The notes under the pieces: model-generated | Database searches by the model: none | What the model was told of the DNA's origin: nothing | What the model saw: the letters and a program-made list of their open reading frames with translations, nothing else | Assembly (NCBI RefSeq): GCF_000169375.1 | Contig: NZ_AAXY01000004.1 | Coordinates: forward strand, 186,001-250,000 | Length of the DNA: 64,000 bases | Direction: 5' to 3' | From: Marinobacter sp. ELB17 | GTDB lineage: Bacteria > Pseudomonadota > Gammaproteobacteria > Pseudomonadales > Oleiphilaceae | Made by a program: the position numbers and the translations under genes | In this document: positions 46,392 to 54,626 of the stretch, one piece after another | Layout of the letters: every line of letters begins with the position of its first letter | How positions within the stretch are numbered: the stretch's first letter is position 1

Positions 46392-47888
46392 ATGAGCAAA
46401 GCAGTGGTGCTTCTCGGAGACCTGGGTTCCGATCATAGTGGATTCCCGCCAACGCCGGTGATTGCCGGTTCAACCAATGTTTTAATTGACGGCAAACCCG
46501 TTGCCCGCCTGGGCGACCCCTTAGCACCCCATTCAAAGCCCAAACACCCACCCCATCCGCGGGCCATTGCCGCTGGCTCTTCCACCGTTGTTATTAACGG
46601 GATACCTGCCGGCGTAACGGGCAGTGCGATTTCCTGTGGCGGTGTGGTTATTGGCTCGGGTTCGGTGGTGATTGGGGATGCTCATACGCCGGCGGCGTTT
46701 TCGGGAGTGTCACCGATGGTAGCGTTAGCCAGAAGCTCTGCTGCAGTGGCCAAAACTGCGCCGATACGAGAGAAAGCTGTTACGCCTCAAAAAACAGAGG
46801 CTACCTCTAACCCATCAGTGTCAAATGAAGCTCTGGGCTTTAGTGGGCGTTCGCGACCAAAAAATACGTCGTCTCCCGGCTCGAACGAGAAGTCTGATAA
46901 GGATTTGAGCGAGCCAGGCTTTCACGTAGTGCGTCGCCCTATGAGTAAAAATGAACTGCTGACACTGCTGTATGGAGATGCATCCGCCAAACCGGATAAT
47001 TTCGAGCGCCTTAATCCTGGTATAGGAAATCGCGCATTACCTGGCGAAATGATTGTCGTCGCCGACCCGAAAAGCCTTGAATGCACGACTGAAGAAAACG
47101 ACCTGATGCAGGTTGCCCAACAATTCAACTCAGAGGTCCGTCAACTTGGTGATCAAGAGGCCCAGTTTGTTATCGATCACTACGACTTGCTGGAAGTAAT
47201 GACGTCTAACTCTGCCACAGGCCTTGGTGTAGGCGCGACAATGATTGGCCAGCAAATCAAGAGTATCAACTCGACTCTGAAAGAGCTGGAAGTTCTGCAT
47301 CAGGATACGTTTCGCAAGTATGGCTCACTCAATTATTCGGAGTTTTTTGAGCAGCGACAACGGCTGTTTACCAAGCTGGATTTCGCGCTTGGCAAAGTGG
47401 CCAGAAAAGGGATGTCTCTCGGCGATGATCCAAAACTAAAACGAGCGTTGGGTTTGTCGTCTAAGAGTATAGTTCATGAGTGGAAGGCTTCCGGTATTGG
47501 AAGTATTCCGGGTTATAGAGCGAATTACACGAAAGCTTCTAATGCTGCTGATTTTATCAAAAAAGGGGGGCGTCTAGCGATTGCGCTGGATGTTGGGCTC
47601 ACCGGCTATAAAATCTACGAGGCGTGCTCGATTGGTCGAGCTGAGCAGTGTGAGCAAGTGAGCCATACTGAATCTGGGCGTCTGGTTGGCTCAATCCTCG
47701 GTGGTTCTGTTGGAGCGTATGTTGCACCGTTACTATGTACCGTGGTCGGGGCGGGCACTATGGGCCTTGGAGGGGTTGCATGTGGGATTATTGCTGCTGG
47801 TATTGGCGGTGCTTTGGGCGGCCAGATCTCTGGAGATGCAGGTGAGGACATGGGGCAGTTGATTTACGAGGTTCGAAATCGTGACTGA
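46392..47888 (+). CDS. PAAR-domain protein, probable type VI secretion effector
   Basis: This 498-residue protein begins with a PAAR domain (residues 1 to about 100), recognised from TPVIAGSTNVLIDGKPVARL with further NVLI/TVVI strands and GSGSVVIGDAHTP. A linker rich in Ser and Pro leads to a LysM-like module (about 176-221: GFHVVRRPMSKNELL to LPGEMIVVAD). The C-terminus from about residue 391 is hydrophobic and glycine-rich (GLGGVACGIIAAGIGGALGG) and may insert in membranes. PAAR proteins sit on the tip of the type VI spike and carry toxins. No type VI structural genes lie in the window, so it is an orphan effector. The toxic activity is inferred. Confidence 0.8.
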   Translation: MSKAVVLLGDLGSDHSGFPPTPVIAGSTNVLIDGKPVARLGDPLAPHSKPKHPPHPRAIAAGSSTVVINGIPAGVTGSAISCGGVVIGSGSVVIGDAHTPAAFSGVSPMVALARSSAAVAKTAPIREKAVTPQKTEATSNPSVSNEALGFSGRSRPKNTSSPGSNEKSDKDLSEPGFHVVRRPMSKNELLTLLYGDASAKPDNFERLNPGIGNRALPGEMIVVADPKSLECTTEENDLMQVAQQFNSEVRQLGDQEAQFVIDHYDLLEVMTSNSATGLGVGATMIGQQIKSINSTLKELEVLHQDTFRKYGSLNYSEFFEQRQRLFTKLDFALGKVARKGMSLGDDPKLKRALGLSSKSIVHEWKASGIGSIPGYRANYTKASNAADFIKKGGRLAIALDVGLTGYKIYEACSIGRAEQCEQVSHTESGRLVGSILGGSVGAYVAPLLCTVVGAGTMGLGGVACGIIAAGIGGALGGQISGDAGEDMGQLIYEVRNRD

Positions 47889-48276
47889 AGAAACCATTGC
47901 CATCTTGGCATATATCGGCTTTTACAGTCTTTTTTTGGGGCTTCTACCACTTCTTGTTATTATTACCATAGGATTCAGATATGTAGTGCTAATTGAAGAT
48001 CGCGTTGCTGACGATGCTGGAGGCATTGCAACCGCCCGAATGCTCTGGCGGGGGGGGGTGATCAGCCGGTTTATAAGAAGTAGTAACGTGTTTGCATATA
48101 TTTTGTTGCGAAGCTTCCCCGGCCCTTTCTTCAAGCAAAGAGCGGCGCTACTCGGGGATCCGGATGTCAATTTACCGAAAATCTGGCAAGCCTGGGTGCT
48201 AGTGCCGGCTCTGTTTCTCTTCGGCATGCTTGCCATTGCGCTAATTGCGAATGCAATTCTCAAAACATTAGTATGA
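47881..48276 (+). CDS. Membrane protein, candidate immunity to the PAAR effector
   Basis: This 131-residue protein starts with GTG and overlaps the effector gene by eight bases. It has an N-terminal hydrophobic segment (IGFYSLFLGLLPLLVIITIG) and a C-terminal one (WVLVPALFLFGMLAIALIAN); the middle is basic. The tight overlap and membrane location are usual for immunity proteins that protect against a membrane-acting toxin. No family is recognised. Immunity is inferred from position only. Confidence 0.65.
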   Translation: MTEETIAILAYIGFYSLFLGLLPLLVIITIGFRYVVLIEDRVADDAGGIATARMLWRGGVISRFIRSSNVFAYILLRSFPGPFFKQRAALLGDPDVNLPKIWQAWVLVPALFLFGMLAIALIANAILKTLV

Positions 48277-48455
48277 GTGATGTCAAAGTGAGCATTTTGG
48301 AATATTCAATATTGTTTTCACTCATTCTGTGTTTGCTTTCTGTGTTAACCGTTGCCTTTGGTGGGGTTCGGCAAATAGAGACTTTAATCGCAACCCCAGG
48401 TAATCATGCTCCGCAGATCCGTCGTTTGCTGGCACAGCTGAGAGCTATTGCTTGA
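48273..48455 (+). CDS. Small single-helix membrane protein, part of the effector unit
   Basis: This 60-residue protein overlaps the previous gene by four bases (ATGA). One hydrophobic segment, LFSLILCLLSVLTVAFGG, is followed by a basic soluble tail. Its end overlaps the convergent vapC by eleven bases. It may be a second immunity component or an accessory. No family is recognised. Confidence 0.5.
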   Translation: MSDVKVSILEYSILFSLILCLLSVLTVAFGGVRQIETLIATPGNHAPQIRRLLAQLRAIA

Positions 48456-48825
48456 GCCCTGAATAATGGATATCGAAACGCTCCGCCAATCTTTCCAGTC
48501 GCTTGTCGAAGGTCCATAGTTGGGCACTCGGTGTAATCAATGTGGACGCCAGGAGAACAATATCCACTAGTCCACAACCTAAACCGTAGAGCTTTTCCTG
48601 TTCAATCAGAGTCCGCACTTCGGCAAGACTTGCCTGCTTCGCGGGCTCCAGCAGGCCGATATCGGAGAGTGTTTGTGCGCGCGGTGAGGGCGGCGTACCA
48701 CAAGCCAGTTCGGCAACCACCATGGGGTGTGTCAGAACTCGATCTGAGAACAACAGCTTGGTAAGCGTTGTATTGCGATGACGAAAGTGGTCTGCCCAGA
48801 CGGATGTATCAACCAGTACATTCAT
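48445..48825 (-). CDS. vapC: PIN-domain toxin VapC
   Basis: This 126-residue PIN domain protein has the acidic residues of the active site: Asp6 in VLVDTSVW, Glu39 in VVAELACG, and Asp in GLVDIVLLAS, with WTFDKRL near the end. VapC toxins cut RNA, often tRNA or rRNA. The gene overlaps the antitoxin by four bases (ATGA). The pair is inserted between the PAAR unit and a region of remnants. Length is typical. Confidence 0.9.
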   Translation of the reverse strand: MNVLVDTSVWADHFRHRNTTLTKLLFSDRVLTHPMVVAELACGTPPSPRAQTLSDIGLLEPAKQASLAEVRTLIEQEKLYGLGCGLVDIVLLASTLITPSAQLWTFDKRLERLAERFDIHYSGLKQ

Positions 48826-49028
48826 GACGCCGGAGCGTCTTCATGGTGGCGGGGGATGTCTTGCATTTCGGGTGCGGTACCACCCAGCGCCGCCAAGCGT
48901 TTGGCTGCGCGAGTTCTTACAAACACTTTTATGGCTTCCCGAAACAGTTCTGCCTTGTCCATGCCGGGATCAGCCATGCTGAGCGCCTGCTGATATAACT
49001 CGTCGTCGATGGTTACGGTTGTCCGCAT
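48822..49028 (-). CDS. vapB: Type II antitoxin VapB
   Basis: This 68-residue antitoxin has an N-terminal ribbon-helix-helix-like part (MRTTVTIDDELYQQALSMAD) followed by a tail that binds VapC. It overlaps vapC by four bases; antitoxin first is the normal order. The leader has GGAGGCGTC close to the ATG. The complex should repress its own promoter. Upstream (49029-49070) repeated TGATG/CATCA motifs could be the operator, which I could not confirm. Confidence 0.85.
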   Translation of the reverse strand: MRTTVTIDDELYQQALSMADPGMDKAELFREAIKVFVRTRAAKRLAALGGTAPEMQDIPRHHEDAPAS

Positions 49029-49161
49029 GACGCCTCCTGATCTTTAATTTGATGACTATATGCATCAAAATTAGCATCAACAGATGGCACGTTCAAGTAA
49101 GGTTTGCCCGAAGTTCCTGCTGGCTACGTCGACCCGGCCAGTGAGCGAGGCTTAAAACAAC

Positions 49162-49185
49162 AAAGCCCCCGAATACGGGGGCTTT
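49162..49185 (-). terminator. Terminator hairpin, relic of a lost minus-strand gene
   Basis: AAAGCCCCCG (49162-49171), loop AATA, CGGGGGCTTT (49176-49185). On the minus strand the stem is followed by TGTTGTTTT. No intact gene ends here, but an ABC ATPase C-terminus lies just upstream on that strand, so it is probably the former terminator of that gene. Confidence 0.7.
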
Positions 49186-49226
49186 GTCGCTGTTCTGTAA
49201 CTTTTTAACTCAACTTCAATAACCGA

Positions 49227-49289
49227 TCAATTCCCCAGTACCCGCGACAGAAACGCTTGGGTAAGCTTTTTTTTCGGTTTGCCGAACAT
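49227..49289 (-). pseudogene. ABC-transporter ATPase C-terminal remnant
   Basis: The minus-strand frame ends with [12 protein letters not shown] and a stop. This matches the C-terminus of polar amino acid ABC ATPases, including the intact one at 58441-59187, which ends [12 protein letters not shown]. Only about 20 codons survive, with MFGKPKKK before them in place of the family VFDNPQNE. The rest of the gene is missing. Confidence 0.7.
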
Positions 49290-49671
49290 CCCGTTCCATT
49301 TAGCCCTTCATTAAAACAGGGAAGAGTGACATGGAAATTTTTGATAAGCGAGTTGCTAGGCGCCATAAGTATTAAAAGCACTCATGACTGTTCGTATTAC
49401 TGCAGCTATATAAACCCGTCTGTTACAAACCAATAACCGTGAATGTTGCCAGTCATGACCTGATTTAGGACATGTGACTAAGGAATCTACGGGATGTCGT
49501 TTTATCGTTACTATCCGTCGATTTTTATGAATTCAGCGGATGGATAGGTGGGTGACACTAGCGGCCTTGCTGGGAAGGATCGATGTTGTGAGGGTTATTC
49601 CAGAGGTACCTACCGGAATAAATGGTGAAGTAGAGCAAAAACAATATTTTAAAGCCGGAGTGATCTTATCC
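49290..49671. other. Gene-free stretch with traces only
   Basis: I see no convincing gene here. A short ATG frame at 49331 gives 14 codons (MEIFDKRVARRHKY) and then stops. The region just before 49540 could hold the promoter for the acyl-CoA synthetase operon. The frame open from 49540 overlaps it, but the family sequence starts only at 49672. Confidence 0.5.
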
Positions 49672-51771
49672 ATGTTATCTGCACGTTTCCTGCACCCTAA
49701 ATCCATTGCCGTATTTGGTGGACGAGAGGCCAAAAAAGTTATTGAGCAATGTGAAACTGTTGGTTTTACCGGAGAAATTTGGCCAGTTCATCCAAAGCAT
49801 GACGAAGTTTCTGGGCGTAAAGCTTATCGGTCAGTGGCTGAGTTACCTGATAGTCCTGATGCGGCTTATATTGCCGTCAACCGCGATCTAAGTATTCAGA
49901 TTGTGGCCGAACTGGCTGCTCGGGGCGCAGGTGGTGCCGTGTGTTATGCCACCGGATTTTCTGAGTCCGGTGAGGCGGGCAAAGCCCTCGAGAAAAGTCT
50001 GTTACGGGCCGCCGGTGATATGTCGTTGCTGGGGCCGAATTGCTACGGTTTTCTGAACTACATTCAGGGCGCCATGATGTGGCCGGACCAGCAGGGTGGT
50101 CGCCGGGTAGACCGCGGTGTTGCCTTTATCACCATGTCTAGCAACATCGCCTTTAACCTCACCATGCAGCGTCGTGGCTTGCCAGTGTCCTACTTGGTGT
50201 CTTTGGGCAATCGCTTGAAATTTGATCTTCACGATGCAATCACTACCTTTGCGCAACAAGACGAAGTGTCGGCGATCGGCTTGTATGTCGAGGGGGTTTC
50301 CGACCCGCGGGCGTTTCAACAGGCCGCAGAGATTGCTCGTAAATTTGGCAAGCCGATTGTTGCTTTGAAATCCGGCTATTCTGAGGTCGCCAGTCAGGTG
50401 GTGATATCCCACACAGCCGCTTTGAGTGGTTCAGATTCACTGATCGATGCATTGTTTGAACGCTGTGGGGTCGCGCGGGTGAGCTCGCTGGAAACCCTGA
50501 TTGAAACTTTGAAGTTGTTGCATGTGCACGGTCCCCTAAGCGGCGTTCGCGTCGGTGCGATGAGCACTTCTGGAGGCGATATGTCAATTTTGGCTGATGC
50601 TATCAGCGAGACAATGCTGGTGCTTCCGCCACTTTCAGACAGCGGTGCTATGGCTCTGAAACGCGTTGTGCATGAACGAATGGTGGTAGCTAACCCGCTG
50701 GATTACCAGCTGTTTGATTGGGGTAATCGGGAAGGTTTGCGGCGCACCTACGAAGCTTTTATGAACGAAGGGTTTGACCTGATTATCAGCATGTTGGACT
50801 TGCCAAGAGAAGATCGCTGTGATGCCTCGGATTGGGAAAGTGCCGAGCTGGCCATTATTGACGCGTCCAAAAATCTGAAGTATCCGACGGCCGTGATGTC
50901 AACCCTTTCGGACAATCTACCTGAAGCGCTGGCGCTGCGTTTGCTTGATTACGGAATCGTACCTTTGAATGGAGTTCAGGCGGCAATCCCTGCTATTGAG
51001 GCTGCGGCCCGCATAGGCCAACTCTGGGGCCGTATGGAGCCAACGCAACTGCTTCTGTCTGGAGCTCACGTTGACATTGTTGGCGAGCACGTCATTGACG
51101 AAGCGAGTGCTAAAGAAGCGTTGGCGGCGTGCGGCTTGAGTATACCCCGGTTCCGGATAGTGTCGTCGACAGCCGATGGTGTTGCTGCTGCAGAAGAGTT
51201 GGGCTATCCGGTGGTTGTCAAAGCACTGGGTGTAGCCCACAAAACCGATGTAGGGGGCGTGCGCTTGAACTTAGTTCAACCCGGCGAAGTTGCAGCGGCC
51301 GTGAGCCACATGTTGACGATGGGCCGCGACGTTCTGATCGAGAAAATGGTTTCTGGCAGCGTTGCTGAACTCATTGTCGGTGTCAGTCGCGATGACCAGT
51401 TCGGTCTGCATTTGGTGGTCGGTGCTGGCGGTATCTTAGTGGAACTGCTCAAAGACAGTCATCCGTTGCTGCTGCCGACTAACCGCACCGAGGTTGAGAA
51501 GGCGTTGCGTTCGCTACAGACGTCACGTCTGTTGTTCGGTTTTCGCGGCCGGTCCGAGGGAGATCTTGAGGCAGTTATTGATGCTGTTCTAGCAATTGCG
51601 GCTTATGCCGAAAATCACACTGACTCTTTGATCGAACTCGACGTTAACCCACTCATGGTAATGCCCGAAGGACACGGTGCGATGGCTGCGGATGCGTTGA
51701 TACGGTTTGTTCCCGGCCATTACCAGAGCCGTCAGCCCGCGAGATTGGTTGGCGTTCAGGAGATTGTGTAA
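49672..51771 (+). CDS. ADP/NDP-forming acyl-CoA synthetase (acetate-CoA ligase family)
   Basis: This 699-residue enzyme joins a CoA-binding/ligase half to a C-terminal ATP-grasp half, as in one-chain ADP-forming acyl-CoA synthetases. Residues 1-130 are the CoA-binding Rossmann part (LHPKSIAVFGG). His247 in VVISHTAALSGSDSL is the phospho-histidine. The ATP-grasp starts near residue 480, with YPVVVKALGVAHKTDVGGV. ATP energy is used to make an acyl-CoA, and the product here is probably fed to the following hydratase and dehydrogenase. The frame opens at 49540, but the ATG at 49672 has GGAG upstream and begins the domain. It starts an operon of six genes. DddX, a DMSP-CoA ligase/lyase, is in the same superfamily. 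Confidence 0.85.
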   Translation: MLSARFLHPKSIAVFGGREAKKVIEQCETVGFTGEIWPVHPKHDEVSGRKAYRSVAELPDSPDAAYIAVNRDLSIQIVAELAARGAGGAVCYATGFSESGEAGKALEKSLLRAAGDMSLLGPNCYGFLNYIQGAMMWPDQQGGRRVDRGVAFITMSSNIAFNLTMQRRGLPVSYLVSLGNRLKFDLHDAITTFAQQDEVSAIGLYVEGVSDPRAFQQAAEIARKFGKPIVALKSGYSEVASQVVISHTAALSGSDSLIDALFERCGVARVSSLETLIETLKLLHVHGPLSGVRVGAMSTSGGDMSILADAISETMLVLPPLSDSGAMALKRVVHERMVVANPLDYQLFDWGNREGLRRTYEAFMNEGFDLIISMLDLPREDRCDASDWESAELAIIDASKNLKYPTAVMSTLSDNLPEALALRLLDYGIVPLNGVQAAIPAIEAAARIGQLWGRMEPTQLLLSGAHVDIVGEHVIDEASAKEALAACGLSIPRFRIVSSTADGVAAAEELGYPVVVKALGVAHKTDVGGVRLNLVQPGEVAAAVSHMLTMGRDVLIEKMVSGSVAELIVGVSRDDQFGLHLVVGAGGILVELLKDSHPLLLPTNRTEVEKALRSLQTSRLLFGFRGRSEGDLEAVIDAVLAIAAYAENHTDSLIELDVNPLMVMPEGHGAMAADALIRFVPGHYQSRQPARLVGVQEIV

Positions 51772-52553
51772 TGAGTGAATTTCTATTGTTGGAGCGTCGC
51801 GGGGCGGTGCTTGAGATTACTCTCAACCGCCCTAAAGCAAACACCATTGACATCCCTCTGAGTCTGGAACTGGGTCGTGTCTTTGCAGAATTTCGCGATG
51901 ATCGACAATTACGGGTTGCCATCATGACCGGTGCTGGCGATCGTTTTTATTCTGCAGGCTGGGATCTGAATGCGGTAGCCCAGGGCGAGGAATATATTGG
52001 CGATTTTGGGGAAGGTGGCTTTGCCGGTTTCCCCGAAATGAAAGATCTCAATAAACCGGTAATTTGTGCCGTCAATGGTATGGCTGTGGGTGCTGGGTTC
52101 GAAATGCTGATGCGGGCTGATTTTGTGGTGGCCGCTGAACACGCTGAGTTTTTGCTGCCGGAGGTGCGTATCGGCATTGCGCCGGATGTTGGCACTTTTA
52201 TGTTGCCCAAGCTACTGACACGTCAACGTGCAATGGAAGTGCTGATGACTGGGCGCCGTTTTTCGGCCCAACGCATGGCGGATTGGGGTCTGGTGAATCA
52301 GGTAGTTCCGCAATCAGAACTGATGCCCACGGCCCGGTCGTGGGCAGACACTCTGCTTAAGGCTGCGCCTTTATCTTTGGCAGCGATAAAAGAAGTGGTT
52401 AACAGTACCGAAACCAGCACCTTTGCCGAATGCTACGGGCGCTTACGCAAAGACACCTGGCCGGCGTTCAAAACCATGCTGGAAAGCGACGATTCGATGG
52501 AAGGTGCCAAAGCATTTGGTGAAGGCCGCGAACCCCGCTGGGTTGGCGAATAG
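51771..52553 (+). CDS. CaiD-like enoyl-CoA hydratase, copy 1
   Basis: This 260-residue crotonase-family enzyme resembles crotonobetainyl-CoA hydratase CaiD. The oxyanion loop is FYSAGWDLNAVA. The two catalytic glutamates are in GAGFEMLMRADF and LLPEVRIGIAPD. It starts directly at the synthetase stop (GTGTAATG). Length equals that of its tandem neighbour, and about two thirds of residues appear alike by eye. It should add water to, or isomerise, a CoA-linked alkenoate with a charged head group. The true substrate is not known. Confidence 0.85.
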   Translation: MSEFLLLERRGAVLEITLNRPKANTIDIPLSLELGRVFAEFRDDRQLRVAIMTGAGDRFYSAGWDLNAVAQGEEYIGDFGEGGFAGFPEMKDLNKPVICAVNGMAVGAGFEMLMRADFVVAAEHAEFLLPEVRIGIAPDVGTFMLPKLLTRQRAMEVLMTGRRFSAQRMADWGLVNQVVPQSELMPTARSWADTLLKAAPLSLAAIKEVVNSTETSTFAECYGRLRKDTWPAFKTMLESDDSMEGAKAFGEGREPRWVGE

Positions 52554-52592
52554 ATAACGATTTTCTATTCAGAACAAAAAAGGAATATACCA

Positions 52593-53375
52593 ATGTCGGA
52601 ATATTTACACGCTGTTCGTAACGGTGAAATTTTTGAGATAACCCTGGATAAACCCAAAGGCAATGCGGTCAGCGCAGCGCTGAGTCGTGAGATGGGCAAA
52701 TTATTTGCGCAATTTCGTGACGACCCATCGCTACGGGTGGCCATTCTTACCGGCGCCGGGGAGAAGTTTTTCTGTGGTGGCTGGGACTTGAGTTCGGTCG
52801 CAGACGGTGAAGATTACATCGGTGACTTTGGCGAAGGCGGTTTTGGTGGCTTTATTGAATTGCCGAATCTAAACAAACCGGTGATCTGCGCGATCAATGG
52901 TTATGCCATCGGTGCCGGTTTTGAAATGCTGCTGCGTTCAGACTTTGTGATTGCCGATGAAAGTGCGAAGTTCTGGTTACCAGAGGCGCAACTAGGCGTG
53001 GCTCCTGATGTGGCTACCTTCTTGCTGCCGAAATTGCTGCCACGGCAAAAAGCCTTTGCCATTCTGATGACCGCACAACGTTTGTCTGCCCAGGAGCTTA
53101 TGGACCTTGGTTTGGTGAATACCGTCGTGCCCAAGGGCGAAGCCATGACCGCCGCCCGTGAGTTGGCACACGAACTGATCAAGGCTGCGCCACTTTCGTT
53201 GGCGGCTATTAAAGAAGCGGTCGAACTGACTGAAGGCCTGACCTTCGCTGAAAGCTACGCGGCCCTGCGGGCAAAAGAGTGGCCGGCGTTTATGGCCATG
53301 CTTGAAAGTAGTGATGCCCAAGAGGGCGCCAATGCATTCCTTGAAGGCCGTGCCCCTGAGTGGACTGGACAATAA
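52593..53375 (+). CDS. CaiD-like enoyl-CoA hydratase, copy 2
   Basis: This 260-residue crotonase-family enzyme is a close paralogue of the preceding gene. The N-terminus MSEYLHAVRNGEIFEITLDK matches E. coli CaiD even better (MSESLHLTRNGSILEITLDR). The oxyanion loop is FFCGGWDLSSVA and the catalytic glutamates are in GAGFEMLLRSDF and WLPEAQLGVAPD. It follows copy 1 by 39 bases with AAAGGAA upstream. The duplication suggests one copy has a different step or substrate, such as a second double bond or another head group. Confidence 0.87.
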   Translation: MSEYLHAVRNGEIFEITLDKPKGNAVSAALSREMGKLFAQFRDDPSLRVAILTGAGEKFFCGGWDLSSVADGEDYIGDFGEGGFGGFIELPNLNKPVICAINGYAIGAGFEMLLRSDFVIADESAKFWLPEAQLGVAPDVATFLLPKLLPRQKAFAILMTAQRLSAQELMDLGLVNTVVPKGEAMTAARELAHELIKAAPLSLAAIKEAVELTEGLTFAESYAALRAKEWPAFMAMLESSDAQEGANAFLEGRAPEWTGQ

Positions 53376-53399
53376 CGAATTCCTAATTGGGAGAAGGCC

Positions 53400-54560
53400 A
53401 TGAATTTTCAGTTGACCGACGAACAAAACATGCTGGTGCGTACCACCGTCGCCTTTGTCGAAAAAGAGCTGCTGCCGCATGAAAATGCCGTTGAAGCCAG
53501 CGGCGAGGTTACCCCGGAGCTTGCTGTCACTATCAAACAGAAAGCACTAGAAGCCGGTATATATGCGTTTAATATGCCCGAGTCTGTGGGTGGGCTAGGG
53601 ATTGATCACGTTTCCCAAGCGTTGATTGAGCGAGAGTTGGCAAAGGTGTCCTGGGCGCTGCAAGTGTATGTCGCGCGTCCCAGCAATATCTTGATGGTAT
53701 GCCGTGATGAGCAGATTAATGACTACCTGATGCCGTGTGTGCGCGGCGAAAAGACGGACTGTTTTGCCCTGACCGAACCCGGAGCGGGTTCGGATGCTGC
53801 AGGCATCACCACGCGTGCACGTAAAGATGGCGACAGTTTCGTGATCAACGGCAGTAAACACTTTATCAGTCATGCCGGTGAGGCCGATTTTGCCATTGTG
53901 TTTGCGGTTACCGGTACCGATAGCTCTTCAGGACGTCCCCGTAATCAGGTCACCTCTTTTCTGGTGGATAAAGGTACCCCGGGTTTTACCGTCCGTCGTG
54001 GCCCCATCTGTGTCAGTAACCGTGGTTATCACCAGTATGAAATATTTTTTGATGATTGTCGGGTGCATGAGTCCAAAGTACTTGGTGAAGTGGGTAAGGG
54101 CTGGGATGTCGCCAATTCCTGGCTGACTGCGGGGCGGGTCATGGTAGCTGCTCACTGTGTTGGTCAGGCACAGCGCGCGCAGGTGCTGGCAACGCAATGG
54201 GCCGCCGACAGAAAGCAATTTGGCAAAGCGATCGGTGCCAACCAGGGTGTTTCCTTCAAGCTGGCGGACATGGTCACTGAGATCCGGGCGGCTGAGCTGA
54301 TGACGTTGCACGCCGCCTGGAAAATGGATGAGGGCACGATGACCGATGGCGATGCCGGTATGGCAAAACTGTATGCCAGTGAAATGCTGGGGCGTGTGAC
54401 CGATGAGGCGGTACAGATCTACGGTGGTATGGGGCTAATGAATGAAACGGTCGTGGAGCGGTTGTGGCGGAATGCCCGAATCGAGCGGATTTGGGAAGGC
54501 ACGTCGGAAATTCAGCGCCACATTATTTCGAAGGAACTGATGAGGGCTCAGGCGCAGTAA
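53400..54560 (+). CDS. Acyl-CoA dehydrogenase, CaiA/crotonobetainyl-CoA reductase-like
   Basis: This 386-residue flavoprotein has the acyl-CoA dehydrogenase fold. The FAD-binding part contains CFALTEPGAGSDAAGITT. The end block RIERIWEGTSEIQRHIISKE holds the catalytic base Glu and the usual RxIxEGTSEIQ signature. It should oxidise or, in the reverse sense like CaiA, reduce the alpha-beta bond of the CoA-linked substrate. It lies 24 bases after the second hydratase, with GGGAGAAGG upstream. No etf genes lie beside it, so electrons go to the cell's general ETF. Confidence 0.87.
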   Translation: MNFQLTDEQNMLVRTTVAFVEKELLPHENAVEASGEVTPELAVTIKQKALEAGIYAFNMPESVGGLGIDHVSQALIERELAKVSWALQVYVARPSNILMVCRDEQINDYLMPCVRGEKTDCFALTEPGAGSDAAGITTRARKDGDSFVINGSKHFISHAGEADFAIVFAVTGTDSSSGRPRNQVTSFLVDKGTPGFTVRRGPICVSNRGYHQYEIFFDDCRVHESKVLGEVGKGWDVANSWLTAGRVMVAAHCVGQAQRAQVLATQWAADRKQFGKAIGANQGVSFKLADMVTEIRAAELMTLHAAWKMDEGTMTDGDAGMAKLYASEMLGRVTDEAVQIYGGMGLMNETVVERLWRNARIERIWEGTSEIQRHIISKELMRAQAQ

Positions 54561-54626
54561 CTGTTTTTGCCCAAAGAAAGCTTTAGATCGTCCAATAATA
54601 AATAGATCACATAGAGGTACTGCAGA

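Noticed and set aside
49331-49375. 14-codon frame MEIFDKRVARRHKY
   Set aside because: Too short to support; it could be the broken start of a lost gene but no family was confirmed.
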